Assembly (NCBI GenBank): GCA_029263945.1
Contig: JARIDM010000018.1
Span: 1-8,081 of the forward strand
Source of the DNA: Sporosarcina sp.
Lineage (GTDB): Bacteria; Bacillota; Bacilli; Bacillales_A; Planococcaceae
Direction of reading: 5' to 3'
Length of the DNA stretch: 8,081 bases
Positions 1-6,508 of this stretch are shown in pieces. The notes under the pieces were generated by a model, which was given only the letters and a program-made list of their open reading frames with translations, was not told where the DNA came from and searched no databases. Made by a program: the position numbers and the translations under genes. Numbering within the stretch: position 1 is the stretch's first letter; the number at the start of each line of letters is the position of its first letter.

Positions 1-25
1 CTTGCTATTTAAATAGTTCGCAATA

Positions 26-54
26 AAAAAAGCAACCACATGGGTTGCTTTTTT
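26..54 (-). terminator. Symmetric intrinsic terminator closing the two-component/SCO operon
   Basis: A perfect 12-bp inverted repeat (arms 26-37 and 43-54, loop 38-42) has a G/C-containing core, GCAACC/GGTTGC, flanked by six A on one side and six T on the other. It can therefore terminate transcription in either direction. It lies about 70 bp beyond the stop codon of the SCO gene, so it is the natural end of the minus-strand operon. It may also serve a plus-strand gene ending left of the window, which cannot be seen. Confidence 0.85.
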
Positions 55-126
55 ATGGTTCTATCATAAATGACATTGGTGAAAGAAAATCCCTGTCTCC
101 TCGAGATCAACGGCAAGCCGTACAAC

Positions 127-696
127 TTATTTTATAAGTAGTTGAATGTCTTGTAACATATTCTCCACGTATGTGGCGTCTATATAGTTATATTCATTTA
201 CAAGTTGTCCTTGTTGGTCTACTAAATAAAAATTTGAGCTATGAATGACTTGATCTGACGTAATTGGTTTTTGTACGATGGTTTTAAATTGGTTTCTGGC
301 GAAAACTTCGATGTCATCTTGTGAATAGCCCGTTAACAAGTTCCAGTTGGATAGATTATCTGTAAAGTTTTCAGCATACGCTTTTAGAACCTGAGGTGAA
401 TCTGTTAAAGGGTCTACTGTAAACGACACAAACTCCACTGGGATATTTTGTTTTTCGAAAAGTTCTTGTAAGGCGGCCATTTCAACGCTCATTGGGGCAC
501 AAACACTTGTACAATTTGTAAAGATAAAATTTGCAATCCAGATAGAATCTTCTAATTCTTCTGTACCAAAAGCTTTTTCATCCTGATTTGTGAAAGAAAA
601 AGGGGCGATTGTTGGTTCGATTTTCTCTGGCTTTCCACACGCTGAAAGAAGTAAGAGACTCACGATTACAATTATGTTAAATTTTTTCATGCTCAT
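127..696 (-). CDS. SCO1/SenC family lipoprotein (copper chaperone / thiol-disulfide protein for cytochrome c oxidase)
   Basis: This 189-residue protein begins with a lipoprotein signal peptide: a hydrophobic stretch at residues 7-17 and a lipobox LSAC with Cys20 as the lipidated residue. It should be anchored on the outer face of the membrane with a thioredoxin-like fold. The SCO copper site is intact: C62-x3-C66 in FTNCTSVC and His152 in the VIHSSNFYLVD segment. The 86-residue gap from the second Cys to the His equals that recalled for B. subtilis Sco (C49 to H135). The SCO-type VDPxxDSP segment is at 94-101. Family role: copper delivery to, or reduction of, the CuA site of cytochrome oxidase subunit II. 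It starts one base after the kinase stop codon. The Shine-Dalgarno GAGGTG is formed by the kinase's last two sense codons, which implies translational coupling. The ATG at 696 has about 6 nt after GAGG; a second in-frame ATG at 690 is possible. No oxidase genes are visible nearby, so a role in signalling with the adjacent two-component system is also possible. Confidence 0.93.
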   Translation of the reverse strand: MSMKKFNIIVIVSLLLLSACGKPEKIEPTIAPFSFTNQDEKAFGTEELEDSIWIANFIFTNCTSVCAPMSVEMAALQELFEKQNIPVEFVSFTVDPLTDSPQVLKAYAENFTDNLSNWNLLTGYSQDDIEVFARNQFKTIVQKPITSDQVIHSSNFYLVDQQGQLVNEYNYIDATYVENMLQDIQLLIK

Positions 697-697
697 C

Positions 698-2107
698 TCA
701 CACCTCTTCTTTTAGCTTTGGAAGTTGAATTGAAACGGTTGTCCCGTCTGTTTTCGTACTCATGAGTTCAAAATGTCCATCATGTAAACGTGTAATTTCT
801 TTCACGATAGAGAGCCCTAAACCAGTTCCACCAGTTGTTCGCGTTCTTGCTTTATCTGTGCGGAAGAATCGTTCGCCAATTCGCCCGATGTCCTCATGAT
901 CAATGACGATTCCATAATTTCTAACTTGAAATTGGACAGTATCTTTCTTTTCAGTTAGCCCAATATAGACGGTTCCTTTTGTTGTGGAATATTTAATCGC
1001 ATTATCGATTACGTTATAAAATACTTGTTGGATACGCTGCGCGTCACCGTTAATAATGAGGTCTTCTTGAATGTCTAATTCAAGGGTTAATGCATGCTCA
1101 TCCAAGTGAATACTGAATAAATCGATTGTATCAAAGAGCACTTGTGCAATCGCCATTGGTTGTATGTCTAATGAATAAAAGTTTTCTTGTAGGTGATTAA
1201 GTTCGATTAAATCATTAATAAGTTTGTTCAATCTTGCGCTTTCTTTTTCAATGGTGGTTAAATAATCGTCAGCTTGTGCATCTGTTGAATAATTCTTTTG
1301 TTTTAATGCTTCTGTATAGCCGCGGATATAGGTCAGCGGAGTACGTAACTCATGAACGATATTCGAGGTGAATTCTTTCTTTCGCTCTTCTTGTTTTTCT
1401 AAGGAATCACTCATTAAGTTAAAGGTTTTGCTTAACTGGCCAATTTCATCATCTGAATTTGCTTCTAAACGTCCAGCATAATTTCCTTGTGAAACTTCAA
1501 CAGCTTGTTGTTGGAGTTTTTTTAAGGGCGTAAAGATCGATTGCCAAAAATGATTCATGACAAAGAATAGGGTGAAGAAAAATAAAATACCCATAAAAAC
1601 TAAAATCGGAATACTTTCCTGAAATACATCACGAAGCGCAGCAAGTGGAACATAAATATAAATAAAACCGATGAGTTCATCTTCCCCTTTAATTGGGAAA
1701 ATAGCGCCAATGATTTCTCGATTGAATTCTTCAACAAAACCTTCTTTGACGACGTAAGTTCCACTTTCAAGTGTTTCTCGATCATCCGCATCAACAAGTG
1801 TTTCGTAATTTACTTTGTAAGGGAAATACGAAGACAATTGTTCTAAATCATCAACAACAAGAACTTCGTATTCTGAGATGATGTTATACCATTGAATTTT
1901 TTCAATAATTTCATCACTTAACTCACCATAATGGTAGTGCGAAGCGGTTCGTTGTCCTTCATAAATGATTGACTCTTCAATGCTAGACAAGTATATCTTT
2001 GAATATAAGTAATCTATAAAAAAAGAAGAAAAAAGAATGGTAAAGCCCATACTGGCAAACAGCAAGAGTAGTATTTTTTTACTGAATGTTAACTTTATTT
2101 TTTTCAA
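698..2107 (-). CDS. Membrane sensor histidine kinase (HAMP-HisKA-HATPase_c)
   Basis: The kinase is 469 residues if started at TTG 2107; residue numbers use that start. Transmembrane helix 1 is at about 11-34, followed by an extracytoplasmic domain of about 130 residues (35-165), helix 2 at about 166-185 and HAMP at about 186-238. The phosphoacceptor is His252 in the NIVHELRTPL H-box. The N-box has N365 and N369, the F-box is ERFFR (412-416) and the G2 box is GGTGLGLS (426-433). The G1 box is unusual: NYGIVI replaces the usual DxGxGI, so Asn397 and Val401 stand where Asp and Gly are typical. The sensor domain resembles the short Cache/PAS-like folds of such kinases, but I cannot name it. There is no cysteine anywhere in the protein, so it is not a direct thiol sensor. 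Start choice: GTG at 2113 overlaps the regulator's stop (GTGA) but leaves only 1 nt after GAGG. TTG at 2107 leaves 7 nt and is preferred. The partner is the upstream response regulator. Confidence 0.92.
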   Translation of the reverse strand: MKKIKLTFSKKILLLLFASMGFTILFSSFFIDYLYSKIYLSSIEESIIYEGQRTASHYHYGELSDEIIEKIQWYNIISEYEVLVVDDLEQLSSYFPYKVNYETLVDADDRETLESGTYVVKEGFVEEFNREIIGAIFPIKGEDELIGFIYIYVPLAALRDVFQESIPILVFMGILFFFTLFFVMNHFWQSIFTPLKKLQQQAVEVSQGNYAGRLEANSDDEIGQLSKTFNLMSDSLEKQEERKKEFTSNIVHELRTPLTYIRGYTEALKQKNYSTDAQADDYLTTIEKESARLNKLINDLIELNHLQENFYSLDIQPMAIAQVLFDTIDLFSIHLDEHALTLELDIQEDLIINGDAQRIQQVFYNVIDNAIKYSTTKGTVYIGLTEKKDTVQFQVRNYGIVIDHEDIGRIGERFFRTDKARTRTTGGTGLGLSIVKEITRLHDGHFELMSTKTDGTTVSIQLPKLKEEV

Positions 2108-2109
2108 CT

Positions 2110-2784
2110 TCACACCTCGAATTTATAGCCGATTCCCCAAACCGTTTCGATTAAGTGGCTTTGTGCACCTAGCTTTAACCGCAATGTCTTGATATGCGTA
2201 TCAACTGTACGTTCAGTACTCTTATGATGCTCTCCCCAAATCAGATGTAGCAATTGCTCTCTTGAAAAAACACGTGCTTGGTTTTTAGCGAATAACTGAA
2301 GTAAGCCAAATTCTTTAAGGGTCAGTGAAAGTTCTTGTCCATTCATTAAAATGGTATGGGCATCTGCGTCTATTACGAGTGGACCGACAGTTAACAAATC
2401 ATGGGATTTTGTATTTTGGTACGTCCGTCTTAGGACAGACTCGATGCGCGCCAATAATTCTGCAGGATGAAATGGTTTTACGATATAATCATCCCCACCA
2501 AGTTTTAACCCGTTCACACGGTCCCATTCATCTCCTTTGGCAGATAAGAAAATAATAGGTGTTGAATGATTTCTTTTTACTTCTTTAGCGAATTCAAATC
2601 CGTCCATAAATGGCATCATGACATCCACGACAAACAAGTCAGGGGATTCTTTTTCAAGAATAGATAACGCGTTAACCCCGTCAGTTGCGGTAATTACTCG
2701 ATAGCCTTCTGCTTCTAAAAAAGTACGGATAAGTTCTCTCATTTGACTTTCATCATCTATAGTCATTATTGTATATCCATTCAT
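2110..2784 (-). CDS. OmpR/PhoB-family response regulator
   Basis: This 224-residue protein has a receiver domain at about 4-118. The acidic pair is Asp10/Asp11, the phosphoacceptor is Asp54 in VVDVMMPFMDG, the switch residue is Ser81 and the conserved Lys103 is in IVKPF. A C-terminal winged-helix DNA-binding domain spans about 129-224, with the typical LTLKEFGLL and RTVDTHIKTLRLKLG segments and the closing GIGYKF. All phosphotransfer residues are present, so it should be a normal DNA-binding partner of the adjacent kinase. The ATG at 2784 has GAGG 8 nt upstream. It is the first gene of the minus-strand operon and is divergent from the YtkA-like lipoprotein gene, which makes the shared upstream region its most likely target (inference). 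The closest named regulator cannot be fixed from sequence alone. Confidence 0.94.
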   Translation of the reverse strand: MNGYTIMTIDDESQMRELIRTFLEAEGYRVITATDGVNALSILEKESPDLFVVDVMMPFMDGFEFAKEVKRNHSTPIIFLSAKGDEWDRVNGLKLGGDDYIVKPFHPAELLARIESVLRRTYQNTKSHDLLTVGPLVIDADAHTILMNGQELSLTLKEFGLLQLFAKNQARVFSREQLLHLIWGEHHKSTERTVDTHIKTLRLKLGAQSHLIETVWGIGYKFEV

Positions 2785-2836
2785 ACAAAAACCTCATTTC
2801 ATCTTTACTTCATTTTCACTGAAAAATATGAAATCC

Positions 2837-2860
2837 TTGTGAAATACGGAAACTTCACAA
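2837..2860. promoter_or_regulatory. Candidate operator: inverted repeat between divergent transcripts
   Basis: Perfect 7-bp arms TTGTGAA (2837-2843) and TTCACAA (2854-2860) are separated by 10 bp, placing the half-sites about 17 bp apart. Related half-sites surround it: TTTTCA-C-TGAAAA at 2813-2825 and AACTTC/GAAGTT at 2851-2856 and 2868-2873. The site lies upstream of the -10 at 2886-2891, where an activator would sit, and also in front of the response regulator gene. Binding by the adjacent OmpR-type regulator is inference. Such regulators more often use direct repeats, so a different binder remains possible. Confidence 0.45.
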
Positions 2861-2885
2861 AAAGTTCGAAGTTACTACCTAGAAT

Positions 2886-2891
2886 TATACT
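2886..2891 (+). promoter_or_regulatory. Candidate -10 box for the YtkA-like lipoprotein gene
   Basis: TATACT matches the sigma-A -10 consensus at five of six positions and lies 46 bp before the TTG start. No good -35 is found at 16-18 bp spacing (the sequence around 2863-2869 is GTTCGA-like). This suggests an activator-dependent promoter. An overlapping alternative -10, TAGAAT, is at 2880-2885. Confidence 0.4.
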
Positions 2892-2937
2892 AAACAAATT
2901 GGATTTGAGAAAACAATATGAAGTTGGGGGAAATGCA

Positions 2938-3672
2938 TTGAAAAGAAAAGTTATGATGTTTTTATTTATTGTTATTCTAAGTACGCTGTTTGCTTGTACA
3001 AAGAAAGAGGAGCCAATTACAGAAGTCGCACCGATTGAGCCCCTTCTAGCCGAATTAACTGTAACAAATACTGTAGAAATTGATGAAACAGTGACCATGA
3101 AAACAATCGTCACACTAGGCGATGAAAAAATAGAAGATGCAGATGAAGTTGTGTATGAAGTATGGGAAGAAGGTAAGAAATCGGACAGTGAAATGATTGA
3201 GTCGGTTCACAAGGGTGAAGGTGTTTACCTAGCAGAAACAACATTTGCCCATGACGGTACATTTAGCGTTCAGGTACATGTCACTGCAAGGGCACAGCAT
3301 ACAATGCCTATAGAAACAGTCACTGTAGGTGATGGCGGCGAGTATGAGGAAGACACAGCGCATGACTATCATACAGAAGGTTTTTCCATGCATTTCATGA
3401 AACCTATAGATGTCAAAGCTGAAAATGAAGCCGAACTGCTCGTGCATATTGAACTTGAGGGTGCACCACTAGAGAAATTAAATGTTCGCTATGAAATTTG
3501 GCATGAAGGGAATCCCGACAAACACGAGTGGATAGATACAAAAGAAGTCGCGGCAGGGGAATACCAAGCAGCTTATACTTTCTTAGAAGCTGAATCTTAT
3601 ACAGTCGTAGTGCATGTTGAAGATGATGAAGACCTACACGAACATGAAGAACATACAATTGAAGTGAAATAA
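2938..3672 (+). CDS. Lipoprotein with two tandem YtkA/FixH-like domains
   Basis: The chosen start is TTG 2938, with GGGGG (2926-2930) 7 nt upstream. It gives 244 residues with a basic N-terminus (MKRK), a hydrophobic core and a lipobox LFAC with Cys20. ATG 2953 would lose the basic residues, and longer upstream readings pass through promoter sequence. The mature protein contains two homologous units of about 95 residues, roughly 36-131 and 150-243. Each carries a VxYExWxEG motif (72-79 and 183-190), then a GxY...TF strand and a closing VxVHV strand (111-115 and 223-227). This matches the immunoglobulin-like YtkA/FixH family of Bacillus exported proteins. Histidines and methionines cluster at 142-154 and 227-239, suggesting metal (copper) binding; that is inference. 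It is divergent from a two-component operon that also encodes a SCO protein, and it ends in its own terminator. The exact biochemical role is unknown. Confidence 0.85.
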   Translation: MKRKVMMFLFIVILSTLFACTKKEEPITEVAPIEPLLAELTVTNTVEIDETVTMKTIVTLGDEKIEDADEVVYEVWEEGKKSDSEMIESVHKGEGVYLAETTFAHDGTFSVQVHVTARAQHTMPIETVTVGDGGEYEEDTAHDYHTEGFSMHFMKPIDVKAENEAELLVHIELEGAPLEKLNVRYEIWHEGNPDKHEWIDTKEVAAGEYQAAYTFLEAESYTVVVHVEDDEDLHEHEEHTIEVK

Positions 3673-3676
3673 AGTG

Positions 3677-3708
3677 AACCTCTCAACGTAAAAGTTGAGA
3701 GGTTTTTT
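3677..3708 (+). terminator. Intrinsic terminator after the YtkA-like lipoprotein gene
   Basis: Perfect 11-bp arms (3677-3687 and 3694-3704) enclose a 6-nt loop (3688-3693) and run into a six-T tract at 3703-3708. It begins 4 bp after the TAA stop. It separates the lipoprotein transcript from the catalase gene, which therefore needs its own promoter. Confidence 0.93.
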
Positions 3709-3765
3709 CGACGATTGAGCCCATTTCCCATAGCGTTGCATATAGTAAAGAAGTATTGAAAGTAT

Positions 3766-3773
3766 GAAAGGGG
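3766..3773 (+). promoter_or_regulatory. Ribosome binding site deciding the catalase start
   Basis: GAAAGGGG lies 5 nt before GTG 3779 (7 nt if AAAGG is taken as the core). The in-frame ATG at 3764 overlaps this site and has no Shine-Dalgarno sequence of its own. GTG 3779 is therefore the more likely initiation codon. Confidence 0.6.
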
Positions 3774-3778
3774 ATTGC

Positions 3779-5821
3779 GTGAAAGAAAAACAAGAAGATG
3801 CTAAAGATAAACAGCTTGATGCGTACCGTGTAAATAACGACGGCACAAAAATGACGACCAATCAAAGCGTTAAAGTCTCAGAGGATGAAACCTCCTTAAA
3901 AGCTGGTGTGCGTGGGCCAACTTTACTGGAAGATTTTCATTTGCGAGAAAAGATTACCCATTTTGACCATGAACGTATACCAGAACGCGTTGTCCACGCG
4001 AGAGGGTATGGTGCATACGGCGAGTTTGAGTTATACCACTCTATGGAAAAGTTTACATCTGCAGGATTTTTGCAAAAAGCGGGTACAAAAACACCTGTAT
4101 TTACAAGGTTTTCAAATGTTGTGGGGAGTAAAGGATCAGCTGACACGGTCAGGGATGTCAGAGGATTTGCCGTAAAGTTTTATACGGAGGAAGGTAACTT
4201 TGATCTAGTAGGAAATAATATCCCTGTTTTTTTTATACAAGACGCCATTAAATTTCCAGATCTGGTTCATGCAATAAAACCAGAACCGCATAATGAAATA
4301 CCGCAAGCAGCTTCAGCGCATGACACTTTTTGGGATTTCGTTGCGAACAATAAGGAAACTGCACATATGGTCATGTGGCTAATGTCAGATCGTTCTATTC
4401 CTAAAAATTTACGCATGATGGAAGGATTCGGTGTTCATACATTCCGTTTGGTCAATGCAGAAGGGAAAGCCCATTTTGTTAAGTTTCATTGGAAACCAGC
4501 ACTTGGGGTACATTCACTTGTTTGGGATGAAGCTCAACAAATCTCAGGTAAGGACCCCGATTACCAACGTCGGGATTTATGGACGTCGATTGAAAATGGT
4601 CATTTTGTAGAATATGAATTAGGCGTTCAAATGATTGAAGAAAAAGATGAGTTTATGTTTGATTTTGATATACTTGACGCTACAAAATTATGGCCAGAAG
4701 AAATTGTTCCAGTACAAATATTTGGCAAGATGACGCTTAATCGAAACGTCGATAATGTATTTGCCGAAACAGAGCAAGTTGCTTTTCATCCTGGAAACGT
4801 TGTACCTGGCATTGATTTTACAAACGATCCGCTTCTACAAGGAAGATTGTTTTCATATATCGATACCCAACTCATTCGTTTAGGGGGACCAAACTTTACT
4901 GGAATCCCTATTAATCAATCGATTTGCCCTTTTCATAACAATCAACGAGATGGCTATAGTCGACAAACGATTAACGTTGGGCAAGTGAGCTATCACCGAA
5001 ATTCACTAGCCAATAATACACCATCTACTTCCACGGCAAAAGAAGGTGGATTTGTACATTATCAGGAAAAAGTTGAAGGGCATGTCATCCAAGCAAGAAG
5101 TGATTCTTTTAAAGATTTCTACTCCCAAGCAAGGTTGTTTTGGAATAGTATGTCAAAACCAGAGAAGAAACACATTATTGATGCTTTTTCATTTGAGCTT
5201 GGGAAGGTAGAGAGTCGAAGTGTTCGGCAGCAAAATGTTGATATGTTTGTTCATGTAGATAAAGAAATGGCGACAGTGATCGCGAGAAATATTGGTGTTA
5301 ATCCACCAACAGGAGAGCAATCTACTATAAGTGAATCGTCCCCTGCCCTTAGTCAGGCGAATACACCTAGTTATCCGTACACATTGAATGTCGGTGTCTT
5401 AATCGGTGATGGCTTTCCCATCGAAGAAGTGAAAGAAACAATCCGTACACTAGAGGAAGTAGGTGCAAATGTCACTTTAATCGGTGAGGAAATAGGAAAT
5501 GTTGTGAGCGTAGAGAATATCCAAGGAAGCGTAACGCAGACTTTTTTAACAACAGATGCTGTCCTCTATGACTCTCTTTATGTCGTCGGCGGTAAGGCTA
5601 AAAATCAAGCGAAATTCAATAGTGATATTCAAAACTTTATCGATGAAGCATTTAGGCACTATAAACCAATTGGGATCGCAACGACAGGCGAACCGCTTTT
5701 TACAGCATCGAATGCCAGTAGAGGTCCAGGGGTTTTATTGGCATCGGAAAATCCTAACTTCGACGAGGCATTTGTGGAAGCGGTGGGCAAGCAACGTTTT
5801 TGGGACCGTGACATTTATTAA
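3779..5821 (+). CDS. katE: Monofunctional haem catalase, large-subunit (HPII/KatE) type
   Basis: Catalase dismutes hydrogen peroxide to water and oxygen in the cytoplasm. From GTG 3779 the protein has 680 residues, close to the roughly 686 of B. subtilis KatE and well above the roughly 480-500 of small-subunit catalases. The N-terminal arm leads into the catalase core at about 45-500. Catalytic His73 is in RVVHARG, distal Asn146 in VGNNIPVFF, and the proximal haem ligand Tyr360 in RLFSYIDTQ. The spacings between them (73 and 287) equal those of E. coli HPII H128/N201/Y415. His337 in AFHPG occupies the position of HPII His392, which is linked to the haem Tyr there. A flavodoxin/PfpI-like C-terminal domain spans about 532-680, with VGVLIGDG and the DAVLYDSLYVVGG strand. 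The gene is alone between two terminators. No clear sigma-B promoter or PerR box was found upstream; TATAGT at 3741-3746 is a -10-like element without a matching -35. The katE symbol rests on remembered similarity. Confidence 0.95.
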   Translation: MKEKQEDAKDKQLDAYRVNNDGTKMTTNQSVKVSEDETSLKAGVRGPTLLEDFHLREKITHFDHERIPERVVHARGYGAYGEFELYHSMEKFTSAGFLQKAGTKTPVFTRFSNVVGSKGSADTVRDVRGFAVKFYTEEGNFDLVGNNIPVFFIQDAIKFPDLVHAIKPEPHNEIPQAASAHDTFWDFVANNKETAHMVMWLMSDRSIPKNLRMMEGFGVHTFRLVNAEGKAHFVKFHWKPALGVHSLVWDEAQQISGKDPDYQRRDLWTSIENGHFVEYELGVQMIEEKDEFMFDFDILDATKLWPEEIVPVQIFGKMTLNRNVDNVFAETEQVAFHPGNVVPGIDFTNDPLLQGRLFSYIDTQLIRLGGPNFTGIPINQSICPFHNNQRDGYSRQTINVGQVSYHRNSLANNTPSTSTAKEGGFVHYQEKVEGHVIQARSDSFKDFYSQARLFWNSMSKPEKKHIIDAFSFELGKVESRSVRQQNVDMFVHVDKEMATVIARNIGVNPPTGEQSTISESSPALSQANTPSYPYTLNVGVLIGDGFPIEEVKETIRTLEEVGANVTLIGEEIGNVVSVENIQGSVTQTFLTTDAVLYDSLYVVGGKAKNQAKFNSDIQNFIDEAFRHYKPIGIATTGEPLFTASNASRGPGVLLASENPNFDEAFVEAVGKQRFWDRDIY

Positions 5822-5830
5822 TTAAAAAGA

Positions 5831-5867
5831 CCAATTCGTTCAAAATCGAACGAATTGGCTCCTTTTT
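5831..5867. terminator. Bidirectional terminator between the convergent catalase and GbsR-type genes
   Basis: Perfect 11-bp arms (5831-5841 and 5848-5858) enclose a 6-nt loop. On the plus strand the stem is followed by CTCC and five T (5863-5867). On the minus strand it is followed by TC and a T-run formed by the A-tract 5824-5828. It begins 10 bp after the catalase stop and 22 bp beyond the end of the convergent regulator gene, so it probably serves both. Confidence 0.88.
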
Positions 5868-5888
5868 GATCTTTAAGTTTATAAGAAA

Positions 5889-6440
5889 TTAAAGTGTCTT
5901 CATTTCATTGTTATTTAACGGAACTAGGTCGAAAATTTCATGGCTCTCAAAAGCATCTATTAATCTTTCCAACCAATCATAATAATCACGTATATAGAGG
6001 AGTTTGTCCTGATCAATTAAGACAATTTCGCGTAATTCTGCATCAATTGTTTCGTCTAAAAGTATTTCTTCGATCTCTTTAAGAGACTTCCGAATGGCAG
6101 AAGTATGCATAGATACCGAACGACGCCACCGGATTGAAAAAGTGTTGATAAAACTTTGATACCAATCTTCAGTTGTTTTATATAAATCTTTACGTACGCC
6201 ACGTTCCCAAACCTTTTCAACTAACTTCGAATCGGATAATGCTCGAATGGAAGTGCTCATGCTCGTTTTGCTCATTCCTAATTGCTCAGACATCTCATCA
6301 AGAGTTAGTGGATTATCTTGAAAAAACATCATCCCAAACTGTCTGCCGGCAGAAGGTGGGAGGCCATATAAATGTATATTTTGTGTAATTGATTCTGTAA
6401 TTCTTCGGCGTGCTTGCTCCAGTTTTTTATGTCCATCCAT
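5889..6440 (-). CDS. GbsR-type (MarR superfamily) transcriptional repressor, probable regulator of opuA
   Basis: This 183-residue protein matches the length and layout of the choline-sensing GbsR/OpcR repressors of Bacillus. The winged-helix DNA-binding region is at about 30-92. It contains the LTLDEMSEQLGMSKTSMS segment (46-63), with a recognition helix at about 56-68 and the wing ERGVRKDLY (79-87). The C-terminal part (about 93-170) is helical, aromatic-rich and carries YYDWLERLID, as recalled for GbsR. Start: ATG 6440 has a near-perfect AAAGGAGG (6448-6455) 7 nt upstream. It is divergent from opuAA, so opuA is the likely target. In B. subtilis, GbsR controls gbsAB and opuB, and OpcR controls opuB and opuC. 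The inducer here (choline, glycine betaine or another solute) cannot be read from sequence. No gbsAB genes are in the window, so the gbsR symbol is withheld. No convincing sigma-A promoter was found upstream on this strand. Confidence 0.88.
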   Translation of the reverse strand: MDGHKKLEQARRRITESITQNIHLYGLPPSAGRQFGMMFFQDNPLTLDEMSEQLGMSKTSMSTSIRALSDSKLVEKVWERGVRKDLYKTTEDWYQSFINTFSIRWRRSVSMHTSAIRKSLKEIEEILLDETIDAELREIVLIDQDKLLYIRDYYDWLERLIDAFESHEIFDLVPLNNNEMKTL

Positions 6441-6492
6441 TAATAACCCTCCTTTGCCAATACAATGAAAATTTCACGGATATTTTTCTATC

Positions 6493-6508
6493 AATAGCGT
6501 AAGCTATT
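6493..6508. repeat. 16-bp inverted repeat upstream of the GbsR-type gene
   Basis: Arms AATAGC (6493-6498) and GCTATT (6503-6508) are separated by 4 bp. The repeat sits 53 bp before the regulator's start codon. It could be an autoregulatory operator, but the arms are short enough that chance is a real possibility. Confidence 0.35.

Noticed and set aside
5..16. 12-bp palindrome CTATTTAAATAG at the window edge
   Set aside because: AT-only core at the edge with no visible gene context. Chance is likely in AT-rich DNA.
110..121. Small hairpin ACGGC-AA-GCCGT just beyond the SCO stop
   Set aside because: The loop is too short and no T-run follows on either strand. The strong terminator at 26-54 explains operon ending.
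70..141. Plus-strand 23-codon ORF beginning ATG 70 with a protein-like tail (EINGKPYN)
   Set aside because: It has no Shine-Dalgarno sequence, is very short and overlaps the end of the SCO gene. I recognise no family.
2743..2937. Longer reading of the YtkA-like lipoprotein gene starting at 2743
   Set aside because: It would overlap the response regulator start and run through the promoter region. TTG 2938 has a good ribosome site and begins directly at the signal peptide.
3764..3778. ATG 3764 as the catalase start
   Set aside because: It overlaps the GAAAGGGG ribosome site that serves GTG 3779 and has no site of its own. The difference is only five residues.
3705..3778. Sigma-B or PerR-type control elements before the catalase gene
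   Set aside because: No GTTT...GGGTAT pair with correct spacing was found. GGGGAT at 3770-3775 is part of the ribosome site, and no TTATAAT-type PerR dyad is present.
3906..4175. Open frames inside the catalase gene on both strands (for example 3906-4175 plus and 3937-4146 minus)
   Set aside because: They are shadows of the well-conserved catalase reading frame and have no ribosome site or recognisable product.
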